A stretch of DNA of 46,520 nt. It comes from Micromonospora sp. KC213 (GTDB lineage: Bacteria; Actinomycetota; Actinomycetes; Mycobacteriales; Micromonosporaceae). Every line of letters starts with the position of its first letter. Positions within the stretch are counted from its first letter, which is position 1. The stretch is taken from contig NZ_SMKF01000024.1 in the NCBI RefSeq assembly GCF_004348325.1, positions 1 to 46,520 of the forward strand, read 5' to 3'. A program made the position numbers and the translations under genes. The notes beneath the pieces are model-generated. The model was not told where the DNA came from and searched no databases. It saw nothing but the letters and a program-made list of their open reading frames with translations. Of this stretch, positions 22,776 to 31,450 are shown piece by piece.

Positions 22776-23846
22776 ATGACCGCGCGGGACCCTGTCGCCG
22801 ACCTTCGCCGGATCGCCTTCCTGCTGGAGCGGGCCAACGAGGCCACCTACCGGGTGCGGGCCTTCCGGTCGGCGGCGAACACGCTGGCCGGGCTGCCGGC
22901 GAAGGAGGTGGTCGAACGGGCCCGCACCGGCAAGCTGACCGAACTGGCCGGGGTCGGCGACGTGACGGCCCGATGTGTGGTCGAGTCGCTGGCCGGGGAG
23001 GAGCCGGTCTACCTGCGACGGCTGGTCGCCACCGAGGGCGCCGACCTGGACGCGGCGGCGACCGCGTTGCGGGAAGCGCTGCGCGGCGACTGCCACACCC
23101 ACTCCGACTGGTCCGACGGCGGTTCACCGATCGGGGAGATGGCGCTCGCCGCCGTGGAGCTGGGCCACGAGTACCTGGTGCTGACCGACCACTCGCCCCG
23201 GCTGAAGGTGGCCCGAGGGCTCACCGCCGACCGGCTGCGCCGGCAACTCGACCAGGTGGCGGCGATCAACGAGGCGTTGCCGAGGGGCTTCCGCATCCTG
23301 ACCGGCATCGAGGTGGACATCCTCGCCGACGGTTCGCTGGACCAGGACGAGGAACTGCTGGCCCGACTGGACGTGGTGGTCGGCTCGGTGCACAGCGGCC
23401 TGAACGACGACCGGGCGAAGATGACCCGCCGGATGCTGACCGCGGTCGCCAACCCCCACCTGGACATCCTCGGGCACTGCACGGGCCGGATGGTGGCGTC
23501 CCGCCCGGCCGGGGTGAAGGGGCCGGGCGACCGGGCGCACCGGCCGCGTACCCGGGCCGAGAGCGACTTCGACGCGGACGCCGTCTTCGCCGCCTGCGCG
23601 GAGCACGGCGTGGCTGTCGAGATCAACTCCCGGCCGGAACGGCAGGACCCGCCGAAGCGGCTGATCCGACGCGCGCTGGAGGCGGGCTGCCGGTTCGCCA
23701 TCAACACCGACGCGCACGCCCCCGGCCAGCTCGACTGGCAGCGGTTCGGCTGCGAACGGGCGGCGCTGTGTGGCGTGCCCGCCGACCGGGTGGTCAACAC
23801 CTGGAAGGCCGACCGCCTGGTCAGGTGGGCGCGTACCCGGCGGTGA
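22776..23846 (+). CDS. PHP-domain phosphoesterase with HhH-type N-terminus (PolX-like)
   Basis: This 356-aa protein joins a helix-hairpin-helix DNA polymerase-beta-like N-terminus (DLRRIAFLLERANEATYRVRAFRSAANTLAGLP, then LTELAGVGDVTARCV) to a PHP domain from about residue 103. The metal-binding motifs are visible: HTHSDWSDG, LTDHS, GIEVDI, SVHSGL, LGHCTG and NTDAH. The polymerase palm of PolX is absent, so it is more likely a DNA-end or phosphate-processing hydrolase than a polymerase. The ATG at 22776 is preferred to the TTG at 22767. Confidence 0.85.
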   Translation: MTARDPVADLRRIAFLLERANEATYRVRAFRSAANTLAGLPAKEVVERARTGKLTELAGVGDVTARCVVESLAGEEPVYLRRLVATEGADLDAAATALREALRGDCHTHSDWSDGGSPIGEMALAAVELGHEYLVLTDHSPRLKVARGLTADRLRRQLDQVAAINEALPRGFRILTGIEVDILADGSLDQDEELLARLDVVVGSVHSGLNDDRAKMTRRMLTAVANPHLDILGHCTGRMVASRPAGVKGPGDRAHRPRTRAESDFDADAVFAACAEHGVAVEINSRPERQDPPKRLIRRALEAGCRFAINTDAHAPGQLDWQRFGCERAALCGVPADRVVNTWKADRLVRWARTRR

Positions 23847-23865
23847 CCAGCCGGCTCCCGACGGG

Positions 23866-24855
23866 TCAGCGGCGGACGGACCCGACCCCGGCCGGCTCGG
23901 TGGTCGCCGGTTCGGTGGCGGTGGCCGGCACCCGCGAGGGACGCGGGCCGAGCAGACCCTGCGTCACCGCGACGCCGAGCAGCACCACCAGCGCGCCGAC
24001 CGGCTGGTGCCAGGTGAGCCGCTCGTCGAGCACCAGCGTGCCGACCAGCACCGCGAAGACCGGAATCCCGTACGTGACGGTGGAGGCCGTGCTCGCGCCC
24101 GCGACCCGGATGTTGTGCATGTTGATCACGAAGGCCAGGCCGGTGCCGAGCGCGCCGAGGGCGGCCACGCTCGCCACCACCCGCCACGACAGGCCGGTGG
24201 GTGCCGGCGGCGCCCCGGCCACCAGCGGACCCACCACCGCGAGCTGCGCGGTCGCCACGAGCAGTTGCGCCGTCGACACCGACAGACCGGAGTACGCGGT
24301 GCCGCCGAGGAACTTCTTCAGGTACGGGATGACGAAGCCGTAGCAGACCGCCGCTCCGAAGCACATGAGCTGGCCGACGAAGTGCGCCCCGCCGACACCC
24401 TGCCAGACGCCGAGCACCACCAGCACGCCGACGAAGCCCAGCCCGAGCCCGACGGCCCGGCGGGCGGTGAGCCGCTCGGTACGGAAGACCAGCACCGCCA
24501 GCGGCAGCACGATCAGCGGGGTGGTGGCGTTCCAGATGCCGGCGAGCATCGACTCGACCCGCTGCTCGCCGTAGCCGAACAGGGTGAACGGGATGGACAC
24601 GCCGAACGCGGCGGCCACCGTCAGGTGCGCCCAGACCCGAGGCTCCCGGGGCAGCCGGTCACGCAGCACGGCGAGCACCACCAGCAGGGTGGCCGCACCG
24701 GTGGCCACCCGGTAGAGGGTGAGGTGCAGCGGGTGCAACTCCTCGACGCCGATCTTGATGAACAGGAAGCTGGAACCCCAGATCGCCGCGAGCGCGACGA
24801 AGCCCGGCAGCCAGCTGCGCAGCGGTGGCCTGTCAGGAGTGATTTCGCCAGTCAC
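23866..24855 (-). CDS. EamA-family (DMT) transporter
   Basis: This 329-aa protein has about ten transmembrane helices in two EamA repeats. The first repeat carries the typical WGSSFLFIKIGVEELHPLHLTLYR opening, and the second ends PVFAVLVGTLVLDERLTWHQPVGALVVLLG. Such permeases export amino acids, nucleotide-related metabolites or drugs; the substrate is not predictable. The GTG at 24855 is taken as start, with GTG 24864 also possible. It diverges from the DUF885 gene and converges on the PHP gene. Confidence 0.88.
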   Translation of the reverse strand: MTGEITPDRPPLRSWLPGFVALAAIWGSSFLFIKIGVEELHPLHLTLYRVATGAATLLVVLAVLRDRLPREPRVWAHLTVAAAFGVSIPFTLFGYGEQRVESMLAGIWNATTPLIVLPLAVLVFRTERLTARRAVGLGLGFVGVLVVLGVWQGVGGAHFVGQLMCFGAAVCYGFVIPYLKKFLGGTAYSGLSVSTAQLLVATAQLAVVGPLVAGAPPAPTGLSWRVVASVAALGALGTGLAFVINMHNIRVAGASTASTVTYGIPVFAVLVGTLVLDERLTWHQPVGALVVLLGVAVTQGLLGPRPSRVPATATEPATTEPAGVGSVRR

Positions 24856-25016
24856 CCCTGACACTCTGCCGCAGGGGTACGACAAAGTCGCACCGATATC
24901 CGTACCCGGTGTGCGCCACCACACCCGCACCCGGGGCGGACGCGGTGACGCCGACTGGCCCTGAGCCGGGGAAGCAGGGTCGACACCCGAGCCGGTGGGT
25001 CACGTAGGGTCGCAGG

Positions 25017-26687
25017 GTGGGACGAATCGATGACCTCGCCAACCGCTACGTGGCCGACTGGGCCCCGCTGAGCCCGACCGGCGCCACCTACGTCGGCATC
25101 GCCGGCTACGACGACCAGCTCGACGACCTCTCCCCGGCCGGCTACGAGGCCCGTGTCGAGCTGACCCGACGCACGCTGGCCGACCTGGACGTGACGGAGC
25201 CGGACTCCGAGGCGGAGCGGACCGCGAAGGAGGCCATGCAGGAGCGGCTCGGCCTGGAGCTGGCCCGGTACGAGGCCGGGGAGGTGACCAGCGAGATCAG
25301 TGTGATCACCAGCGGGCTGCACGAGATCCGGATGGTCTTCGACCTGATGCCCACCGAGGGCGAGGCGGCCCAGGCCAACCTGGCCGCCCGGCTCAACCGG
25401 TTCGCCGCCACCCTGGAGGGTTACAAGACCACCCTGCGCGAGGCGGCCACCGCCGGGCGGGTCAGCTCGAAGGTGCAACTGTCCGAGGTGGCCAAGCAGT
25501 GTGACAGCTGGACGGACCCGGACGGCGACAACGTCTTCCACGGCCTGGTCGAGCGGCTCGGCGTCGACGGCACGCTCGGCGCGGAGCTGCGCCGGGGTGC
25601 GGCCGCCGCCACCGCCGCGACGGCGGAGTTCGGCCAGTTCCTCCGTACCGAGTTGGCCCCCCTCGGCCGCGACAAGCAGGCCGTCGGTCGGGACCGGTAC
25701 GAGTTGGCCTCGCAGTACTTCCTCGGCGCCAAGGTCGACCTGGACGAGACGTACGCCTGGGGTTTCGCGGAGCTGGCCCGCCTGGAGGCGGACATGCGGA
25801 CGGTGGCCGGACAGATCGTCCGGCCCGGCGCGACGGTCGACGAGGCGGTGGCGGCGCTGGACGCCGACCCGGCCCGCACCGTCCAGGGCAAGGAGGCGTT
25901 CCGGGACTGGATGCAGGCGCTGGCCGACCAGGCGATCAGCGCCCTACACGGCACCCACTTCGACATTCCGGAGCAGGTCCGGCGGATCGAGTGTTGCCTG
26001 GCACCGACCAGCGACGGCGGCATCTACTACACCGGCCCGAGCGAGGACTTCTCCCGCCCCGGCCGGATGTGGTGGGCGGTGCCGCCCGGTATCACCGACT
26101 TCTCCACCTGGCGGGAGGTGACCACCGTCTACCACGAGGGCGTTCCCGGTCATCACCTCCAGGTGGGGCAGACCGCCGTCCGCGCCGAACTGCTCAACCG
26201 CTGGCAGCGGCTGCTGTGCTGGGTGTCCGGCCACGGTGAGGGCTGGGCGTTGTACGCGGAGCGGCTGATGGACGAGCTGGGTTACCTGCAGGATCCGGGT
26301 GACAAGCTGGGCATGCTCGACGGACAGGCGCTGCGCGCCGCGCGGGTGATCGTCGACATCGGCATGCACCTAGAGCTGGAGATCCCGAAGGACAACCCGT
26401 TCGGCTTCCACCCGGGCGAACGGTGGACGCCGGAGCTGGGCTGGGAGTTCATGCGGGCGCACTGCCGGGTGCCGGACGAGAACCTGCGCTTCGAGCTGAA
26501 CCGCTACCTGGGCTGGCCGGGGCAGGCGCCGTCGTACAAGGTGGGCGAGCGGATCTGGCTCCAGGCCCGGGAGGACGCGAAGGCCCGCAAGGGTGCCGAC
26601 TTCGATCTCAAGGAGTTCCACCGGCAGGCGCTGGACCTCGGCGCGCTCGGGCTCGACCCGCTCCGCACGGCGCTGGCCCGCCTCTGA
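25017..26687 (+). CDS. DUF885 family putative metallopeptidase
   Basis: This 556-aa protein matches DUF885 in length and layout. A zinc-peptidase-like motif, HEGVPGHH, lies at residues 373-380, followed by GHGEGWALYAERLMDELG near 406-423, which supplies the third acidic ligand. Helical repeats fill the first 300 residues. There is no signal peptide, so it is probably a cytoplasmic peptidase of unknown substrate. It starts with GTG at 25017 and ends at a perfect terminator. Confidence 0.85.
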   Translation: MGRIDDLANRYVADWAPLSPTGATYVGIAGYDDQLDDLSPAGYEARVELTRRTLADLDVTEPDSEAERTAKEAMQERLGLELARYEAGEVTSEISVITSGLHEIRMVFDLMPTEGEAAQANLAARLNRFAATLEGYKTTLREAATAGRVSSKVQLSEVAKQCDSWTDPDGDNVFHGLVERLGVDGTLGAELRRGAAAATAATAEFGQFLRTELAPLGRDKQAVGRDRYELASQYFLGAKVDLDETYAWGFAELARLEADMRTVAGQIVRPGATVDEAVAALDADPARTVQGKEAFRDWMQALADQAISALHGTHFDIPEQVRRIECCLAPTSDGGIYYTGPSEDFSRPGRMWWAVPPGITDFSTWREVTTVYHEGVPGHHLQVGQTAVRAELLNRWQRLLCWVSGHGEGWALYAERLMDELGYLQDPGDKLGMLDGQALRAARVIVDIGMHLELEIPKDNPFGFHPGERWTPELGWEFMRAHCRVPDENLRFELNRYLGWPGQAPSYKVGERIWLQAREDAKARKGADFDLKEFHRQALDLGALGLDPLRTALARL

Positions 26688-26695
26688 ACTGTGGT

Positions 26696-26727
26696 GCCGG
26701 GGGCGGGCGGGACAACCCGCCCCCGGC
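26696..26727. terminator. Bidirectional terminator between DUF885 and DUF6114
   Basis: Arms GCCGGGGGCGGG (26696-26707) and CCCGCCCCCGGC (26716-26727) pair perfectly over 12 bp with an eight-base loop between the two convergent stops. Confidence 0.85.
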
Positions 26728-26749
26728 GTTGTGGTGGTGGTGAGCGCGG

Positions 26750-28321
26750 TCAGGGCACGCTGAGCCGCAGCGACGGCGCGGCGGTCAGCGTGTCGCAGTC
26801 GACGAAGGCCAGCTCGATCACCGGCTCGGTGAAGCTGATCGGGATCGGCGAGGTGATCGGAATCCCGTCCGGGAAGGGCAGGTCCGGGGTCAGGGTGACC
26901 GGGATGCCGAGCAGTTTGCCGGAGAACCGGGCGGCGTAGAACGCCACGTCGCCCCGCACCGTCAGCCGGTTGGTCACGTACTGCTGGGAGCGGCCGGACG
27001 GCCCGTCCGCGACCAGTTTGAAGTCGTCGGTGACCGCCTCCGTCATGCTGAACTTCAACACCTTCACCGAGCCGTTGGCGGTCGGCAGGTCGACGATGCC
27101 GTCGAACCGCAGGCCGGTCATGGTGACCCTGGAACCGGTCAGTCTGGACGGCTTCGCGGCGACCTTCGGCTGTCCCGGGTCCGGGGCGAGGCGGGGCAGG
27201 AGCTTGCCGGCCTCCACCTTTCCGGGCCGGTCCCGCTTCGCCGGGGCGCAGCTCACGGCCCGGCGGGTCGGAGCGGCGCTGGGGGTGGCCGACGGGGTCG
27301 GGCCGAACGGCGCGCTCGCGGTCGGCTCGGTCCGGCTCCGGCCGCCGGTGAGGAAGTCCCCGACCCGGTCGAAGAATTCACCGATCGGGTTGGCGGTGTC
27401 CTCGGTGGACTCCGGTGACTGGCTGGGGCTGGCCGTCGGTGTCGCGGACGGCGTGCCGCCACGCGGGGACGCGGAGCTGGTGGCCGCCCGGCCGGGCTTC
27501 GCGCCGGGTCTGGCGCAGGAGGTCGCCGTCGGGGTGGCGGCGGCCGGCGCGGCCTGCACGGTCGACGGCCGGACCGCGACGAGCCCACCCACGGCGAGCC
27601 CGAGCACCACCAGCGCCGCCGTGAGCCGGCTTGGGTCGGGCGCACCGACGGACGGTTCGGCCGGCGCGGCGCCATGGCCGGCGGGGGCCGCGTCGCGGGG
27701 CAGCGACGTCGCCCCGGCCGGGGTCGCCGCCGGCTGCCCCGTCCCGGTGTACGGCGTTCCACCGAGCCGTCGTGACACCGACCCCTCGTCGGCCGGCATC
27801 AGGTCGTCGACCAGGCTCCGCTCCTCGGCGTACGGCTCGCCACCGACCTGCGACGCGGCCGGGCCGGTGCCGGTTTCTGCCTCGGGGTGCTCCCCGGCGC
27901 TCCGTCCTGAGGCCGAGCCGTTCGCCGCCGGCCGGCCCGGCATCCAGGCGAACCCCAGCGCGCTGCCGACCAGGCCGAGCAGCAGGCCGACGAAGAACCC
28001 CCCGAGGTTGAGGCCGATCAGCGAGTAGACCGTGGTGATCGCGGCCACGATCGAGTAGAAGGGCCGCTGCGCCGGGCTGAGCCAGAGCAGCAGTCCGCAA
28101 GTGAGCAGGATGGCCGGGATCAGCAGCGAGTAGAGGCCGGTCGACCCGCTGGAGAAGGTCAACCCGTTGAGCGTCATCTTGGTGGAGGCGAACATCTCCA
28201 CCCCGGCCAGCACGGTGAGCAGGCCACCTGAGAAGGGCCGGCTCCGCCGCCAGCGGCGGAACCCGCGCCACGCCCGGCCGAAGCCCCCGGCGGGGGTGTG
28301 CTGCGGTTCGGCGGTTGTCAC
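26750..28321 (-). CDS. DUF6114 membrane protein
   Basis: This 523-aa protein starts with a basic cytoplasmic segment (GRAWRGFRRWRRSRPFSGG) and four transmembrane helices in residues 30-130, the DUF6114 core. A long Ala/Pro/Ser/Thr low-complexity stretch follows, with one more membrane helix near residue 240. It ends in a beta-rich domain (SRVTMTGLRFDGIVDLPTANG). Function is unknown; these genes are regularly next to DUF6230. The GTG at 28321 has AGGAGGA five bases upstream. It is the second gene of a DUF6230-DUF6114 operon. Confidence 0.85.
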   Translation of the reverse strand: MTTAEPQHTPAGGFGRAWRGFRRWRRSRPFSGGLLTVLAGVEMFASTKMTLNGLTFSSGSTGLYSLLIPAILLTCGLLLWLSPAQRPFYSIVAAITTVYSLIGLNLGGFFVGLLLGLVGSALGFAWMPGRPAANGSASGRSAGEHPEAETGTGPAASQVGGEPYAEERSLVDDLMPADEGSVSRRLGGTPYTGTGQPAATPAGATSLPRDAAPAGHGAAPAEPSVGAPDPSRLTAALVVLGLAVGGLVAVRPSTVQAAPAAATPTATSCARPGAKPGRAATSSASPRGGTPSATPTASPSQSPESTEDTANPIGEFFDRVGDFLTGGRSRTEPTASAPFGPTPSATPSAAPTRRAVSCAPAKRDRPGKVEAGKLLPRLAPDPGQPKVAAKPSRLTGSRVTMTGLRFDGIVDLPTANGSVKVLKFSMTEAVTDDFKLVADGPSGRSQQYVTNRLTVRGDVAFYAARFSGKLLGIPVTLTPDLPFPDGIPITSPIPISFTEPVIELAFVDCDTLTAAPSLRLSVP

Positions 28322-28352
28322 GTACTCCTCCTGGCGGAGCGGGGACGGGGGA

Positions 28353-28388
28353 CGCGCCGGGTGGGGCCCGCGGCGGTCACCCGGCGCG
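28353..28388 (-). promoter_or_regulatory. Intercistronic hairpin between DUF6230 and DUF6114
   Basis: Arms CGCGCCGGGTG (28353-28363) and CACCCGGCGCG (28378-28388) pair over 11 bp with a 14-base loop. It fills most of the 81-bp gap and could be an attenuator or RNA-processing site that sets the ratio of the two proteins. Confidence 0.5.
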
Positions 28389-28402
28389 GGTCACCGGTCA
28401 CC

Positions 28403-29008
28403 TCAGAAGCACTCCTTGCCCTCGGCCTCGTCACCGACGTTGACCTTCAGTCGCAGGCCGGTCAGGTTGAAGGTGGCCGCCGTGGTGTAGCGGGACACCT
28501 GCCGCAGCCCGTGGATGGTGACCTTCTCGCTGCTCTGGCCGAAGGAGCCGGCCTGGGCCGTGGGGTTCAGGTCGCTGGCGTCCCGGCCGATCCTGATGTT
28601 CGTGAAGGAGGCGTTGCCCTCCAGGGTGTCCATCGCGATCATGAGGTTCTTCGCGGTGGCCGGCTCGTCGTCGCCGGCGTTGATGGTGAGCACCACGGGC
28701 AGGCCGGGCAGGTCGGCCCGGACCGACTGGCAGAGCTTGTAGAGCTCGGCGCTGTCGATCTCGGAGAGGGCGACGGGGTGGCTGGTGCCGTCCTTCTCCT
28801 TGACGATGCCGCCGTACTGCCGGAAGCCGTCGCCCTCCAACCGGTCGGCGCGGATCTTGAAGGTCTGACCGGAGACGGTGATGTCGGCGGCGATCGCGCC
28901 GGACTGCATGCCGAACAGGATGCTGCCGACGGCGGCGGCCGCGGGCACCATCATCGCGGCGAAACGCCGCCACCGGGTACGCCCCGGGTTGTCGATCCGA
29001 TCCTGCAC
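28403..29008 (-). CDS. DUF6230 exported protein
   Basis: This 201-aa protein has a basic N-terminus (RTRWRRFAAMM), a signal or anchor helix (VPAAAAVGSILFGMQSGAIA), then the DUF6230 beta-rich domain with ITVSGQTFKIRADRLEGDGF and a cysteine near each end. It is probably an envelope or secreted structural protein; function is unknown. The GTG at 29008 has AGGAGGA five bases upstream. It heads the DUF6230-DUF6114 operon behind two TTAC-N6-GTAA palindromes. Confidence 0.88.
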   Translation of the reverse strand: MQDRIDNPGRTRWRRFAAMMVPAAAAVGSILFGMQSGAIAADITVSGQTFKIRADRLEGDGFRQYGGIVKEKDGTSHPVALSEIDSAELYKLCQSVRADLPGLPVVLTINAGDDEPATAKNLMIAMDTLEGNASFTNIRIGRDASDLNPTAQAGSFGQSSEKVTIHGLRQVSRYTTAATFNLTGLRLKVNVGDEAEGKECF

Positions 29009-29438
29009 GGGTTCCTCCTGGTGAGGGCGTCTTCGCGAGGGGGCCGGGGGGAGGATGCCGGCCGGGCCGGAACATCTGTTACCGGCGGGTAATGAGGTGC
29101 CGCCTGATGGTGCACCCGGTGCGGCGTAGGTCACAAGACCCCACTTACGGTTCCGTAACCTGACGCGGAGGCCAGCGACCCGTCCAGGCACGGACAGCCA
29201 TCGGCTGGAGCCGCCAATCCTCGCGGCTAACGGGACAAACAGGACACCTCTCGTCGACTTTCGTCACTTTCGGCAACGCGACATCGATATGTCACGATTG
29301 AATAACGAGCGCGCAGGGTGACGTCGGAACCGCTGTCCCGGCCGGCCGGGGCGGGCAACCTCGGGCGAGGTCGGGGGCATCCGGGCGACCCGGCCGGCGG
29401 ACTGCCGGCGGCCCGGCGGGATGACCTAGGGTCTTCCC
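29009..29438. other. 430-bp divergent region between DUF6230 and the methyltransferase
   Basis: Apart from the two TTAC palindromes, I see no gene. Small frames such as 29227-29673 minus run into the methyltransferase and look spurious. The stretch near 29225-29310 is locally AT-richer (CGACATCGATATGTCACG at 29280-29297), consistent with a promoter for the methyltransferase gene. Confidence 0.5.
29079..29158. promoter_or_regulatory. Two TTAC-N6-GTAA palindromes upstream of DUF6230
   Basis: TTACCGGCGGGTAA (29079-29092) and TTACGGTTCCGTAA (29145-29158) are both 14-bp inverted repeats with the same TTAC/GTAA ends, centred 66 bp apart. They look like two operators of one dimeric regulator controlling the minus-strand operon. 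No regulator gene lies nearby. Confidence 0.55.
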
Positions 29439-30173
29439 GTGAGCTTGAACGACGTGCGGCGCGACTGGACCAAGCTGGGCACCGAGGACCCACTCTGGGC
29501 CGTACTGGTCGAGCCTGGCAAACGGGGTGGCCGGTGGGACGTCGACGAGTTTCTGACCACCGGGCGCACCGACGTCGAGGACACGGTCGAGTGGCTACGC
29601 AGGAACGACCTGCCCACGCGGTGGGAACGGGCGCTCGACTTCGGCTGCGGAGCCGGGCGCCTGTCCCAGGCACTCGCTGTCCACGCCGACCACGTCGTCG
29701 GTGTGGACATCGCCCCCTCCATGATCGAGACCGCCCGCCGCCTCGACCGCACCGGCGGACGGATCGAGTTCGTCCTCAACGAGGCACCCGATCTGAGCCG
29801 CTTCCCCGACGGGCACTTCGACCTGGTCTACAGCGCCCTGGTCCTGCAGCACCTACCGCGCCCCGCGGTCGACCGCTACCTGGCCGAGTTCCTCCGCGTC
29901 CTCCGTCCGGGCGGGATCGCCGTGGTCGGGCTGCCAACCAGGCCGACCCGCACCCTCAGGGGCCTGATTTGGCGGTTTGCGCCATTCGGGCTCATCAGCT
30001 GGGCGCAGCGCCGCCTGCTGGACTACCCGGCTCCGATGCGGATGACTCCGGTACCCGACGCCGAGATGACGCGGCTGGTGGCCGCGCACGGCGGGGAGAT
30101 CGTCGACCGACGCCCGGACCTGCCGTACACGAAGGACTGGCAGTGCACCCGGTACGCGCTGCGCCGCCGGTAG
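29439..30173 (+). CDS. SAM-dependent class I methyltransferase
   Basis: This 244-aa protein has the class I fold: motif I ALDFGCGAGRLSQALA, the acidic loop VGVDIAPSMIETARR, and motif IV FDLVYSALVLQHLPR, then a Pro-rich LRVLRPGGIAVVG strand. The acceptor is unknown; small molecules, lipids or glycans are all possible, and the nearby glycan locus makes a surface sugar attractive but unproven. Start is GTG at 29439. Confidence 0.88.
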   Translation: MSLNDVRRDWTKLGTEDPLWAVLVEPGKRGGRWDVDEFLTTGRTDVEDTVEWLRRNDLPTRWERALDFGCGAGRLSQALAVHADHVVGVDIAPSMIETARRLDRTGGRIEFVLNEAPDLSRFPDGHFDLVYSALVLQHLPRPAVDRYLAEFLRVLRPGGIAVVGLPTRPTRTLRGLIWRFAPFGLISWAQRRLLDYPAPMRMTPVPDAEMTRLVAAHGGEIVDRRPDLPYTKDWQCTRYALRRR

Positions 30174-30195
30174 CCCACCCACTGCGCGAACGAAC

Positions 30196-30230
30196 GTCGG
30201 GCCGGCCAACCTGAGGTCGACCGGCCCGAC
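30196..30230. terminator. Terminator between methyltransferase and DUF3068
   Basis: GTCGGGCCGG (30196-30205) and CCGGCCCGAC (30221-30230) pair perfectly over 10 bp between the two convergent stops. Confidence 0.75.
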
Positions 30231-30249
30231 AGAACAGGCAGACTTCGCG

Positions 30250-31302
30250 CTAGGCGTCGGTGCGCTCCACGCGCCGGCCGCCCTGGGACGGCACCGCCGG
30301 CTCATCGACCGACTCGGTCGCTGCGCCCGAAGGGCTGTCGTCGGCCGGCCGGTCGTCGATGGCCGGCGCGGCGGCCTCGCCGCGACGGTTGCCCCGCACC
30401 ACGATGAGGACGCCGAGCAGCACCATCAGCGCGCCCAGGACGGCGAGCACGATCGGCACGACGACGGTCAGCACGTTGATCTTCTGGCGCGCGTCCTTGG
30501 CCGCGTCGGCCTGCCGCCTCTGGGTCGCCTCGGTGAACGCCAGGGTGGCGTCAATGATCTTGAGCTGGTCAACGCCCGCCGGATCCCGCAGGGTCTGGAG
30601 CTGCTTCTCCTGACCCTTGACGATGACACCCGTCTCCGGCTCCACCCAGAGAGTACGGGTGTTGGCGTAGTAGCGACCGGCGGTGACGTTCGGTTCGGTC
30701 GACCCGACCAGCCTGCCCGGCACCTTGATCTCGCTGATCTGGACCGGCTCGACCGTCATCTCGAACTTGTAGACGGTCAGGCCCTGGAGTTTCTCGGTTC
30801 CCACGTACTTGATGGGGTACGGCTTCCGGACGGTGTTGTCGAAGTACTGGTACGTCTTCTTCTCCGTACCGAAGGGGAACGTGTACGTCAGGCCCTCGTG
30901 CTTGAACGCCGTGCCGTTGATGTTCTCGGCGCAGCAGGCGACCGCCTCACCGGTCCGGCGGTCGAGCGCCACCCGGTCCGTACTGAGCGTGATCGGCGCC
31001 TCGGCAGGGTCGGCGGCGGCGTCGTCCGTCACGGTGAGGCCCACGTCGAAGACCGCCCGCTCGGCGTTGCCGGCCTCGGTGTCACCGCGGACCGCGCGAG
31101 TCGCGGTGAGGTTCACGCCGGTCCGCTCGGAGAGGGTGGCGAAGTCGAAGACGGTGGCGTTCTCCGCCTTGGAGTGGGTGACCGACTTCTGGTTGAGCGG
31201 CACCTTCACGAGCGCCGGTGCGACGTACAGCGGCATCGCCAAGGCCCCGACGATCAGGAACGTGCCCGCCGCCACCAAGACGGCACCCGGCGCAGGTCGC
31301 AT
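30250..31302 (-). CDS. DUF3068 membrane-anchored envelope protein
   Basis: This 350-aa protein has an N-terminal membrane helix (GAVLVAAGTFLIVGALAMPLYV), a large extracytoplasmic beta-rich domain with KSVTHSKAENATVFDFAT and a C-C pair at AVACCAE, and a C-terminal helix (VLTVVVPIVLAVLGALMVLLG) with an acidic tail. This is the DUF3068 layout, sometimes called the PorA-like family, found in actinobacteria. The ATG at 31302 has AAGGGG upstream. Function is unknown; it is divergent from the acyltransferase. Confidence 0.85.
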   Translation of the reverse strand: MRPAPGAVLVAAGTFLIVGALAMPLYVAPALVKVPLNQKSVTHSKAENATVFDFATLSERTGVNLTATRAVRGDTEAGNAERAVFDVGLTVTDDAAADPAEAPITLSTDRVALDRRTGEAVACCAENINGTAFKHEGLTYTFPFGTEKKTYQYFDNTVRKPYPIKYVGTEKLQGLTVYKFEMTVEPVQISEIKVPGRLVGSTEPNVTAGRYYANTRTLWVEPETGVIVKGQEKQLQTLRDPAGVDQLKIIDATLAFTEATQRRQADAAKDARQKINVLTVVVPIVLAVLGALMVLLGVLIVVRGNRRGEAAAPAIDDRPADDSPSGAATESVDEPAVPSQGGRRVERTDA

Positions 31303-31450
31303 GGAGTTCCCCTTCTTACTGTCCAGTAGTCGGCTGACAGTACATGATGAGGGTTGATTTCGGATACGGTCCGGCGGGCTTCCTGAGCCGCACCGACGCC
31401 GACCGTGGGCGGCCGAGTGATCGCCGCATCTATCTGCTTGTCGAGGAACC

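Noticed and set aside
22973..24343. 456-aa plus-strand frame joining the PHP and EamA regions
   Set aside because: It crosses two well-supported genes on both strands and has the composition of a shadow.
27241..27760. Pro/Ala/Ser/Thr-rich tract in DUF6114 as a possible tandem repeat
   Set aside because: It is low-complexity linker sequence without a fixed repeat unit.
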